Origin: an uncultured Eubacterium sp.
GTDB taxonomy: Bacteria > Bacillota_A > Clostridia > Lachnospirales > Lachnospiraceae
Direction: 5' to 3'
Assembly (NCBI GenBank): GCA_948759685.1
Contig: CAQBGY010000011.1
Span: 1 to 31,287 of the forward strand
DNA length: 31,287 bases
The notes beneath the pieces are model-generated. The model worked only from the letters and a program-made list of their open reading frames with translations. It did no database searches and had not been told where the DNA came from. Positions 24,868 through 31,287 of this stretch are shown one piece after another (positions within the stretch are counted from its first letter, which is position 1; each line of letters begins with the position of its first letter). The position numbers and the translations under genes are program-made.

Positions 24868-26055
24868 ATGTATATATATGCTGATAATGCTGCTACAACA
24901 AAAATGAGTAAGTCAGCAGTGAAAACTGTTTTAAATATAATGAAGGATGTATATGGTAATCCTTCGAGTCTGCACAGTATGGGACAGAAAGCTAAGGAAA
25001 TACTTGAAAAAGCAAGAAAGGATGTTGCAGATTGTATTGGAGCAGAATTTAAAGAAGTATATTTTACGTCTGGAGGAACTGAATCAGATAATCAGGCGAT
25101 TATCTCGGCAGCAGAAATTGGTCTTTTAAATAAGAAGAAACACATTATTTCGACGAAAATAGAACATCACGCAGTGCTTCATACATTAAATAAATTAGAA
25201 AAGAAAGGTTTTGAAGTAACTCTATTGGATGTGCCGGAAGATGGAATTATCAGAGTAGAAGATTTTGTTGATGCAATTAGAGAAGATACAGCATTCGCGA
25301 CAATTATGTTTGCAAATAATGAGATTGGGACGATACAACCTGTTGGAGAGATTGGGAGAATATGCAGAGAAAAAGGAATTATTTTTCATACAGATGCAGT
25401 TCAGGCAGCAGGCCATGTAGAGATTGATGTAAAAAAATTAAATATTGACATGCTGTCATTGTCAGCACACAAATTTCATGGACCTAAGGGGGTTGGAGCA
25501 TTGTATGTGAGAAAAAATCTTCCACTTTGCAATATTATTGAAGGAGGAGCACAGGAGCGGGGAAAGCGTGCGGGTACGGAAAATCTTCCGGGAATTGCAG
25601 GTATGGCAGAAACTTTGAAAGAAGCATGTAGTCATTTAGAAGAAAATGCCCGAAAAGAGACTGCTTTAAGAGACAGGTTGATTGTGGGGCTGTCTGAAAT
25701 CAGTCATTCTATGTTAAATGGTGACTGGAAAAACAGGTTACCCGGAAATGTGAATTACATTTTTGAGGGGATTGAAGGGGAATCTTTATTGTTACTGTTA
25801 GATTCCAGAGGTATTTCTGCTTCATCCGGTTCGGCATGTACATCCGGTTCGTTGGAACCCAGCCATGTTCTTCTGGCAATTGGAAGACCTCATGAGGTCG
25901 CCCACGGTTCTCTGAGGCTGACAATAAGTTCTGAAAATACCATGGAAGAAATGGATTATATTGTAGAGCAGACAAAAGAAGTGGTGGAGTATCTTAGAAG
26001 TATTTCTCCAATGTGGGAACAGATTACGAAACAAAAAGAAACAAATAATGAATAA
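24868..26055 (+). CDS. iscS: Cysteine desulfurase (NifS/IscS type)
   Basis: The start is the ATG at 24868, seven bases after AAAGGAGG; the longer frame runs back through the promoter and is rejected. The 395-residue PLP enzyme converts cysteine to alanine and a persulfide. The PLP lysine is K202 (LSAHKFHGPKG) and the persulfide cysteine is C324 (SGSACTSG), in the short-loop NifS/IscS group. H100/H101 (EHHAV) and D176 (HTDAVQ) complete the PLP site. It is the first gene of iscS-iscU-mnmA, so its sulfur goes to both the Fe-S scaffold and tRNA thiolation. The promoter carries the Rrf2 operator. Confidence 0.97.
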   Translation: MYIYADNAATTKMSKSAVKTVLNIMKDVYGNPSSLHSMGQKAKEILEKARKDVADCIGAEFKEVYFTSGGTESDNQAIISAAEIGLLNKKKHIISTKIEHHAVLHTLNKLEKKGFEVTLLDVPEDGIIRVEDFVDAIREDTAFATIMFANNEIGTIQPVGEIGRICREKGIIFHTDAVQAAGHVEIDVKKLNIDMLSLSAHKFHGPKGVGALYVRKNLPLCNIIEGGAQERGKRAGTENLPGIAGMAETLKEACSHLEENARKETALRDRLIVGLSEISHSMLNGDWKNRLPGNVNYIFEGIEGESLLLLLDSRGISASSGSACTSGSLEPSHVLLAIGRPHEVAHGSLRLTISSENTMEEMDYIVEQTKEVVEYLRSISPMWEQITKQKETNNE

Positions 26056-26078
26056 GACAATAAACGAGAGGAGTTTTT

Positions 26079-26453
26079 ATGTTATATAGTGAGAAAGTAA
26101 TGGATCATTTTATGAATCCTAGAAACGTAGGAAAACTTGATGATGCAGATGGTATTGGTGAAGTAGGAAATGCCAAGTGTGGAGATATTATGAAAATCTA
26201 TATTAAGGTAGATAATGGGTTGATATCTGATGTGAAGTTTCAGACATTTGGTTGTGGTTCTGCTATTGCCAGCAGTTCAATGGCAACTGAATTGATAAAG
26301 GGAAAGCCGGTTCATCAGGCATTGGAATTGACGAATAAGGCTGTAGTAGAGGCGCTTGAGGGGCTGCCTGCTCATAAGATACATTGTTCGGTATTGGCAG
26401 AAGAAGCTATTAAATGTGCAATTGAGGATTATCAGATGAAAAAATCGTGTTGA
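26079..26453 (+). CDS. iscU: Fe-S cluster scaffold protein IscU/NifU N-terminal type
   Basis: This 124-residue protein is the U-type scaffold on which [2Fe-2S]/[4Fe-4S] clusters are built. The three ligands C34 (NAKCGD), C59 (FGCGSAIASSS) and C103 (KIHCSVLAEEAI), with D36, are in their canonical places. There is no SufU-type insertion between the second and third cysteines, so it is the Isc/NifU-like form found with clostridial NifS. The extra C-terminal C113 and C124 are not conserved ligands. GAGAGGAG precedes the ATG. It lies 23 bases after iscS and 72 bases before mnmA, in one apparent transcript. Confidence 0.96.
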   Translation: MLYSEKVMDHFMNPRNVGKLDDADGIGEVGNAKCGDIMKIYIKVDNGLISDVKFQTFGCGSAIASSSMATELIKGKPVHQALELTNKAVVEALEGLPAHKIHCSVLAEEAIKCAIEDYQMKKSC

Positions 26454-26525
26454 TAAAATCATTTAGTTGGGGTAGTATGTTAGTGAAATATGAATAATGG
26501 CTATGCCGTGATGAAGGATGAAATT

Positions 26526-27608
26526 ATGAAAGCACTGATTGCAATGAGCGGTGGTGTAGACAGTAGTGTTGCTGCCGTGTTTATGAAAGAAAAAGGATAT
26601 GAGCCGATTGGCGTTACGATGAAACTTTATGATAATGAAGATGTAAATATGTCTCAGGAAAAGACCTGTTGTTCTTTAAGTGACATAGAAGATGCCAGAA
26701 GCATTGCCCATAAGTTTGATTTTCCATATTACGTGTTTAATTTTAAAACACAATTTAGGGAAAAAGTTATGGACAAATTTGTGGGTTGTTACAAATGCGG
26801 CATGACACCAAATCCTTGTGTAGATTGTAACCGTTATCTTAAATTTAATGAGTTAGACCGTCGGGCAAAAGAATTAGAATGTGATGTGATTGTTACCGGA
26901 CATTATGCACGAATCAGATTTAATCAGGAAACAAAAAAATATGAGTTATTAAAAGGTGTGGATGATTCAAAAGATCAAAGTTATGTTCTGTATTATATGA
27001 CTCAGGAGCAGCTGGCACATACGATGCTGCCACTTGGTGAATATACTAAGGAGGAAATTAGAAAAATTGCTGATAAGTATCAGTTAATTAATGCGGATAA
27101 ACATGATAGTCAGGATATATGTTTTATCCCTGATGGCAATCATATGCAGTTTATTGAAAATTACACGAATGAAAAAGTTGGAAAGGGTAATTTTTTAGAT
27201 ATTAACGGAAAAGTGATTGGACAGCATAACGGATATTATCGGTATACAGTTGGTCAGAGAAAAGGAATTAATGTGAATCGTGATGGAAAACATTATGTGT
27301 TAGAAATTAAACCTGAAACAAATGAAGTTGTAGTAGGAAGAAATAAAGATTTATTTTCAACAGAATTAATTGCTGCAGATTTCAATTGGATTTCAGGGGA
27401 GATTCCAAAAGAACCCATTCGAATTAGTGGAAGAACCAGATATCATCAACCATTGACAGAGGGAGTGGCAGAGGTATTGGATAATGGTAATGTAAAAATT
27501 ACATTTGATGAGCCTATTCGTGCAATTACAAAAGGACAGTCGGTTGTATTATATAATGGGGAAATAGTTCTTGGCGGAGGCTGTATTGTGAAAACTGAAA
27601 TAATGTAA
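26526..27608 (+). CDS. mnmA: tRNA-specific 2-thiouridylase MnmA
   Basis: I start at the ATG at 26526, seven bases after AAGGA (26514-26518), giving 360 residues, the family norm; an ATG at 26490 has a poor site. The PP-loop SGGVDSSV (8-15) binds ATP to adenylate U34. The catalytic pair aligns to C101 (CVDCNRYLKF) and C199 (DSQDICFIPDG). It makes 2-thiouridine at the wobble base of tRNA Glu, Gln and Lys with sulfur relayed from IscS. Extra cysteines at 48, 49, 88, 91 and 98 surround the active-site region, as in many clostridial MnmA proteins, and could allow a metal or Fe-S site. It is the third gene of the isc operon. Confidence 0.96.
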   Translation: MKALIAMSGGVDSSVAAVFMKEKGYEPIGVTMKLYDNEDVNMSQEKTCCSLSDIEDARSIAHKFDFPYYVFNFKTQFREKVMDKFVGCYKCGMTPNPCVDCNRYLKFNELDRRAKELECDVIVTGHYARIRFNQETKKYELLKGVDDSKDQSYVLYYMTQEQLAHTMLPLGEYTKEEIRKIADKYQLINADKHDSQDICFIPDGNHMQFIENYTNEKVGKGNFLDINGKVIGQHNGYYRYTVGQRKGINVNRDGKHYVLEIKPETNEVVVGRNKDLFSTELIAADFNWISGEIPKEPIRISGRTRYHQPLTEGVAEVLDNGNVKITFDEPIRAITKGQSVVLYNGEIVLGGGCIVKTEIM

Positions 27609-27685
27609 TAAAATCTGTATACTTGTAAATATTAATAAAAATCATTAATTTTTTTAGTTTGGGTTTGATACACCCGGGAGGTAAT

Positions 27686-28117
27686 ATGAACGAGGATACA
27701 ATTAAATTACTAAAAGAGTGTAATTCCGGTTGTAAGATGGCAATAGGAAGTATGGAACAAGTTGAAGAAAAATTACATGATAGTCAGATGAAAAATATTA
27801 TTGAAGAATATAAGGATAAACATAAGCAGATTAAAGCAAGGACAGTACATTTACTGCAGGATGCAGGGGAGAATGGAAAGGAACCGGGCTTAATGGCAAG
27901 TGTCATGTCTCATTTGACTACTGAAATGAAAATGACTTTTATGGGAGACAATCATCAGGCAGCGAAGTTGATGATGGATGGATGTAATATGGGGATTCAG
28001 TCTATCTGTGAATATGAAAATGATTATAGCAATGCTTCCGAAGAAGCAAAAAGGATTGCACATCAGTTGGTAAAAACAGAAAAAGAGTTTATGGGACACA
28101 TGGAAAAGTTTTTATAA
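27686..28117 (+). CDS. Small conserved four-helix (ferritin-like fold) protein of unknown function
   Basis: The start is the ATG at 27686 with GGGAGG at 27676-27681. The 143-residue product is predicted almost entirely helical and looks like a small ferritin-like bundle related to DUF2383-type proteins, which I recall as common in Lachnospiraceae. It has four cysteines (C12, C16 in KECNSGCKMA; C100, C108 in DGCNMGIQSIC) and Met/His/Glu-rich helices (MASVMSHLTTEMKMTFM), which could bind metal, but the ExxH pairs of a classic diiron site are not evident. No signal peptide. It lies between mnmA and cysK, 77 bases after mnmA, and is closed by its own terminator. Function unknown; the setting suggests a link with iron, sulfur or redox stress. 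Confidence 0.8.
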   Translation: MNEDTIKLLKECNSGCKMAIGSMEQVEEKLHDSQMKNIIEEYKDKHKQIKARTVHLLQDAGENGKEPGLMASVMSHLTTEMKMTFMGDNHQAAKLMMDGCNMGIQSICEYENDYSNASEEAKRIAHQLVKTEKEFMGHMEKFL

Positions 28118-28137
28118 ATATCGAATATTAGGCGAAG

Positions 28138-28169
28138 AAACATGAGGGAGAAGTCTTTCATGTTTTTTT
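28138..28169 (+). terminator. Terminator after the small four-helix protein
   Basis: AAACATGA (28138-28145) pairs with TCATGTTT (28158-28165), followed by TTTTG. Confidence 0.8.
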
Positions 28170-28254
28170 GTTAGTACATAAAAAAATATAGTAGCATTAC
28201 ATTATAAAAATATGTAAAATGAAAATGACATTTATTTTAATTAAAATTTAAAAA

Positions 28255-28271
28255 CCTATTGCAAAGATAGG
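28255..28271. promoter_or_regulatory. Probable Rrf2/IscR operator 1 at the cysK promoter
   Basis: CCTA-N9-TAGG with the same flanking GGAA and CCTANT as the iscS site. Its N9 contains the TTGCAA -35 box (28259-28264), so a bound protein would block polymerase. Confidence 0.72.
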
Positions 28272-28287
28272 AAAAAGATGGTATTAT
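28259..28287 (+). promoter_or_regulatory. Promoter of cysK-metY
   Basis: TTGCAA (28259-28264), 17-base spacer, TATTAT (28282-28287). The predicted start is near 28294, between the two operators. Confidence 0.7.
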
Positions 28288-28304
28288 TTTAACAGTGATT
28301 AAAA

Positions 28305-28321
28305 CCTACTAAATTAATAGG
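28305..28321. promoter_or_regulatory. Probable Rrf2/IscR operator 2 downstream of the cysK start site
   Basis: CCTACTAAATTAATAGG, a 17-bp near-perfect palindrome in the CCTA-N9-TAGG form, exactly 50 bp after operator 1, and followed by AATT. It lies in the early transcribed leader. Confidence 0.75.
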
Positions 28322-28356
28322 AATTAAAACATAAATATAATTGGAGGTATGTAGAA

Positions 28357-29289
28357 ATGTCAGACATAAAAAAAAGTGCGTTAGAGTTAATAGGGAAGAC
28401 CCCTCTTTTGCTGGTGGAAAATTATCAGAGAAATGCAGATGCGACGGAGGCGGAGATTTTAGTAAAGTTGGAATATTTTAATCCGGCAGGAAGCGTCAAG
28501 GATAGAGTGGCACTTCAGATGATACAGGATTTAGAAGAGAGTGGCAGAATTAAGCCGGGAGCAACATTGATTGAACCGACATCTGGAAATACGGGAATTG
28601 GTATTGCGGCGGTTGCAGCAGCAAAAGGTTATAAAGTCGTTATTACCATTCCGGAGACAATGAGTGTTGAGCGAAGAAATATTATTAAAGCATATGGAGC
28701 AGAAATTGTTCTTACAGAAGGTTCGAAAGGAATGAAAGGTGCTATCGCTAAGGCAGAGGAGATAAAGAACGAAACACCGGGGGCTGTTATTCTTGGACAG
28801 TTTATAAATTCGTCAAATCCTAAAGTTCATAAGTTGACGACAGGTCCGGAAATCTGGGAAGATACAGACGGAGAGATTGATATTTTTGTAGCAGGCGTAG
28901 GAACCGGTGGAACAATTACGGGTGTTGGAGAATATTTAAAATCAAAGAATCCAAATGTAAAAGTTGTAGCAGTAGAACCAAAGGACAGCCCAGTGCTTTC
29001 GGAAGGAAGAGCAGGAGCGCATAAGATTCAGGGAATCGGCGCAGGATTTGTTCCGGATGTACTTAATACAGAAATTTATGATGAAATTATACCAGTTGCG
29101 AATGAAGACGCTTTTGAAACAGGAAAAGCAATTGCAAAAACAGAAGGTGTTTTGGTTGGAATTTCATCAGGAGCAGCATTGTTTGCAGCAACAGAACTGG
29201 CAAAGAGACCGGAAAACAAAGGAAAGAAAATTGTTGCACTGCTTCCTGATTCAGGAGACAGATACTACAGCACGGCTCTCTTTCAGTAG
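28357..29289 (+). CDS. cysK: Cysteine synthase (O-acetylserine sulfhydrylase)
   Basis: This 310-residue PLP enzyme makes cysteine from O-acetylserine and sulfide. The PLP lysine is K48 in NPAGSVKDRVA, the substrate loop is TSGNTG (75-80), the phosphate-binding loop is GVGTGGTITG, and the ISSGAA serine contacts the pyridine nitrogen. It lacks the extra domain of cystathionine beta-synthase. GGAGG precedes the ATG. The promoter region holds two probable Rrf2 operators. In CymR systems CysK itself acts as co-repressor; whether that holds here is unknown. metY follows after 48 bases, so one transcript probably supplies both cysteine and homocysteine. Confidence 0.97.
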   Translation: MSDIKKSALELIGKTPLLLVENYQRNADATEAEILVKLEYFNPAGSVKDRVALQMIQDLEESGRIKPGATLIEPTSGNTGIGIAAVAAAKGYKVVITIPETMSVERRNIIKAYGAEIVLTEGSKGMKGAIAKAEEIKNETPGAVILGQFINSSNPKVHKLTTGPEIWEDTDGEIDIFVAGVGTGGTITGVGEYLKSKNPNVKVVAVEPKDSPVLSEGRAGAHKIQGIGAGFVPDVLNTEIYDEIIPVANEDAFETGKAIAKTEGVLVGISSGAALFAATELAKRPENKGKKIVALLPDSGDRYYSTALFQ

Positions 29290-29337
29290 GTTATTTATGG
29301 AAATAGGATGAAAAAGAATAGATAGGAGATTACAAAA

Positions 29338-30627
29338 ATGAGCAAGAGAAATTATAAATTTGAAACATTACAGTTACACGTAGGACAGGAAAATCCGGAT
29401 CCGGCAACAGATGCCAGAGCGGTTCCGATATATCAGACAACATCATATGTATTTAGAGACTCTGCACATGCGGCAGCAAGATTTGGTCTGGCAGACGCAG
29501 GAAACATTTATGGAAGACTTACAAACTCTACACAGGGAGTTTTTGAAGACAGAATTGCAAAATTAGAAGGTGGTGTAGCAGGTCTTGCAGTTGCATCAGG
29601 AGCGGCAGCCATTGCTTATACGATTCAGGCATTGGCTAGTGCTGGAGAACATATTGTTGCACAAAAAACAATTTATGGTGGAACATCAAATCTTCTGGCA
29701 CATACACTTACAAATTATGGGATTCATACTACTTTTGTAGATGCTCATAATTTGGAAGAGGTAGAAGGTGCAATACAGGAAAATACAAAGGCAGTTTATT
29801 TAGAAACACTTGGAAATCCAAATAGTGATATTCCGGATATTGATGCGATTGCAGAGATTGCACATAAACATGGACTTCCGGTCGTAGTAGACAATACTTT
29901 TGGTACACCATATTTAATCAGACCAATTGAACATGGGGCAGATATCGTAGTGCATTCTGCTACGAAGTTTATTGGTGGACATGGTACATCTCTTGGTGGT
30001 GTGATAATAGACGGTGGTACATTTGATTGGGCAGCTTCTGGTAAATATCCTGGAATTTCAGAACCAAACCCAAGTTATCATGGGGTGAAATTTACAGAGG
30101 CAGCAGGACCGGCAGCATTTGCTACATACATTAGAGCAATTCTTTTAAGAGATACCGGAGCGGCAATTTCACCATTTAATGCATTCTTGTTATTGCAGGG
30201 AACAGAGACATTGTCACTTCGTATCGATAGACATAATGAAAATACAAAGAAGGTAGTAGAATATTTATCAAATCATCCGTTGGTAGAAAAGGTAAATCAT
30301 CCATCACTTCCAGAACATCCGGATCATGCACTATATGAGAAATATTTCCCAAATGGCGGGGCAAGTATTTTTACATTCAATATAAAGGGTGGACAGGAAG
30401 AAGCACATAAATTTATTGATAACTTGCAGTTATTCTCATTGTTAGCAAATGTAGCGGATTCAAAGTCTCTGGTAATTCATCCGGCAACAACGACTCACAG
30501 TCAGTGCACACAGGAAGAATTATTGGAACAGGATATCAAGCCAAACACAATCAGACTGTCTATTGGAACAGAAAATATTGATGACATTCTTGAGGATTTG
30601 GATGAGGCATTTAAAGCAGTGGAATAG
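29338..30627 (+). CDS. metY: O-acetylhomoserine sulfhydrylase (aminocarboxypropyltransferase)
   Basis: The 429-residue protein belongs to the Cys/Met metabolism PLP enzymes. The PLP lysine is K210 in VHSATKFIGGHG, D185 in VVDNTFGTPY contacts the pyridine nitrogen, and YGRLTNSTQGVFEDRIAKLEGG is the family N-terminal signature. The length and the GHGTSLGG loop favour the MetY/OAH sulfhydrylase group over MetB or MetC. It makes homocysteine directly from O-acetylhomoserine and sulfide, feeding methionine synthesis. AGGAGA precedes the ATG. It is the second gene of the cysK transcript, and a terminator follows. Confidence 0.95.
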   Translation: MSKRNYKFETLQLHVGQENPDPATDARAVPIYQTTSYVFRDSAHAAARFGLADAGNIYGRLTNSTQGVFEDRIAKLEGGVAGLAVASGAAAIAYTIQALASAGEHIVAQKTIYGGTSNLLAHTLTNYGIHTTFVDAHNLEEVEGAIQENTKAVYLETLGNPNSDIPDIDAIAEIAHKHGLPVVVDNTFGTPYLIRPIEHGADIVVHSATKFIGGHGTSLGGVIIDGGTFDWAASGKYPGISEPNPSYHGVKFTEAAGPAAFATYIRAILLRDTGAAISPFNAFLLLQGTETLSLRIDRHNENTKKVVEYLSNHPLVEKVNHPSLPEHPDHALYEKYFPNGGASIFTFNIKGGQEEAHKFIDNLQLFSLLANVADSKSLVIHPATTTHSQCTQEELLEQDIKPNTIRLSIGTENIDDILEDLDEAFKAVE

Positions 30628-30645
30628 TAAAATAAATGTTTTGAG

Positions 30646-30679
30646 AAAGGTGTAATCTATAGTGATTACATCTTTTTTT
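30646..30679 (+). terminator. Terminator of cysK-metY
   Basis: AAAGGTGTAATC (30646-30657) pairs with GATTACATCTTT (30664-30675; one G-U pair), running into a T7 tract. Confidence 0.9.
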
Positions 30680-30739
30680 GTGTGAAATATTGTGATACTA
30701 TAGAATTTGTTAAGAAGATAATGGGATGGAGGCAGCAAA

Positions 30740-31090
30740 ATGATTAAGATAATTCAATATCCGAAGTGCAGCACTTGTAAAAAAGCTGTGAAATTTTTAC
30801 AGGACAACAACGTAGAATTTGAGAGCAGAGATATTAAAGAAAATAATCCGACAGCAGGAGAATTGAAGAAGTGGCATGAGATGAGTGGACTGCCATTAAA
30901 GAGATTCTTTAATACCAGTGGATTAAAGTATAAGGAATTAGGATTAAAAGATAAGTTACCAGAAATGAGTGAGGAAGAACAATATGAACTGCTGGCAACA
31001 GATGGTATGTTAGTGAAAAGACCAATATTAGTCGGACAGGATTATGTGCTGGTAGGGTTTAAAGAAGCGGATTGGAATGAAAAGATATAA
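30740..31090 (+). CDS. ArsC/Spx-family thioredoxin-fold protein
   Basis: The 116-residue protein has a thioredoxin-like fold with C10-X2-C13 near the N-terminus (YPKCSTCKKA) and the family segment LVKRPILV near residue 91. Arsenate reductases of the glutaredoxin type use a single Cys, Spx uses a CXXC redox switch, and many clostridial members such as this one are uncharacterised. The CXXC favours a Spx-like or YffB-like thiol role over true arsenate reduction; no ars genes are nearby. GGAGG ahead of the ATG is well placed. A weak promoter (TTTTGT/TATAGA, about 30676-30704) overlaps the metY terminator tail. Confidence 0.88.
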   Translation: MIKIIQYPKCSTCKKAVKFLQDNNVEFESRDIKENNPTAGELKKWHEMSGLPLKRFFNTSGLKYKELGLKDKLPEMSEEEQYELLATDGMLVKRPILVGQDYVLVGFKEADWNEKI

Positions 31091-31093
31091 TAT

Positions 31094-31142
31094 AGATAAG
31101 AGAAACTGTATGGCCTATAAAACCATACAGTTTCTCTTATCT
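31094..31142. terminator. 20-bp perfect hairpin between convergent genes, probable bidirectional terminator
   Basis: The arm at 31094-31113 (AGATAAGAGAAACTGTATGG) is fully complementary to 31123-31142 with a 9-base loop. The outer part of the 3' arm is U-rich on both strands, but there is no separate T-tract. The stop codon of the minus-strand gene (31115-31117) lies in the loop. Confidence 0.75.
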
Positions 31143-31287
31143 AATTCCGATCTGGAAACATAAACAATCTGCTCATCGGTGCTGTCAAGTGCCCATTTTA
31201 TCAAATGAATACAACCATCATAGATTTCAATGCAGGTAATGCCATAAGGAGATACACAACTTCCTGTATTATAATATGGAGAGTTGC
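31115..31287 (-). CDS. Probable metallophosphoesterase (calcineurin-like), C-terminal fragment
   Basis: On the minus strand a frame of 57 codons enters from the window edge (codons from 31285) and ends at TAG (31117-31115). It reads YYNTGSCVSPYGITCIEIYD, then GCIHLIKWALD and so on. The NTGSCV.P..ITCIEI...I.LIKW pattern resembles the last strands of calcineurin-like metallophosphoesterases seen in clostridia. The metal-binding motifs lie outside the window, so the assignment is tentative. Its last codons are written within the left arm and loop of the 20-bp hairpin. Confidence 0.6.
   Translation of the reverse strand, partial: NSPYYNTGSCVSPYGITCIEIYDGCIHLIKWALDSTDEQIVYVSRSELDKRNCMVL

Noticed and set aside
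27630..27660. Short AT hairpin with T-tract after mnmA as terminator
   Set aside because: The possible stem (ATTAAT pairing) is too short and all A-T to support a call.
27659..27685. Nine-codon N-terminal extension of the four-helix protein
   Set aside because: The GGGAGG site lies inside the extension and serves the ATG at 27686.
28118..28356. S-box (SAM) or T-box riboswitch ahead of cysK-metY
   Set aside because: No S-box core, T-box sequence or terminator/antiterminator pair is present; the region is explained by a promoter and two operators.

Overview
The window reads as chromosomal DNA of a low-GC, Gram-positive anaerobe of the class Clostridia, most likely a Lachnospiraceae member. 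This rests on gene content (Rrf2 regulator, IscS/IscU and MnmA in a row, ferritin-like and small four-helix proteins, several Thr-rich or Lys-rich surface proteins), strong AGGAGG-type ribosome sites, and SigA-type promoters. No insertion sequence, phage gene or CRISPR array was seen. It looks like a core-genome region with an unusually readable regulatory layer.

Layout. 1-600: 3' end of a Cof-type HAD phosphatase and a small membrane-anchored protein. 690-3000: a cation diffusion facilitator and an RpoD-type sigma factor that starts at a TTG. 3100-9390: the glutamate synthase operon gltB-gltD, preceded by a leader that I read as an ANTAR-type antitermination element. 9400-12720: ferritin-like protein, Gfo/Idh/MocA oxidoreductase, flavodoxin-fold protein with an iron-sulfur-flavoprotein-like Cys motif, and signal peptidase I. 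12718-20036: tandem GNAT protein, DNA endonuclease IV, two AEC transporters flanking oligoendopeptidase F, a HAD phosphatase and an EamA transporter. 20200-20670: tRNA-Gly(GCC), a 22-bp perfect palindrome and a GC-rich run of short hairpins that no gene explains. 20668-22851: a large secreted multi-domain protein.

22900-30700 is a sulfur and Fe-S block: PAP2 phosphatase translationally coupled to an Rrf2 (IscR-like) regulator, a divergent SleB-like cell-wall hydrolase, iscS-iscU-mnmA, a small conserved four-helix protein, then cysK-metY. Three copies of a palindrome, CCTA-N9-TAGG (consensus CCTANT-N6-ATAGGAA), sit on the promoters: one at iscS and two, exactly 50 bp apart, at cysK. The simplest reading is that the Rrf2 protein encoded here ties Fe-S assembly and tRNA thiolation to cysteine and homocysteine synthesis. 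The window closes with an ArsC/Spx-family protein converging on the 3' end of a probable metallophosphoesterase, with a 20-bp perfect hairpin between them.

The two most informative items are the gltB leader, where two adjacent hexaloop hairpins (loops AAAGAU and AUAGCU, both A1/G4) overlap the 5' arm of a terminator just downstream of a promoter, and the three-operator sulfur/Fe-S regulon. The hairpin cluster at 20413-20502 is the least explained feature. All product calls come from motif recognition by eye; no database search was run.
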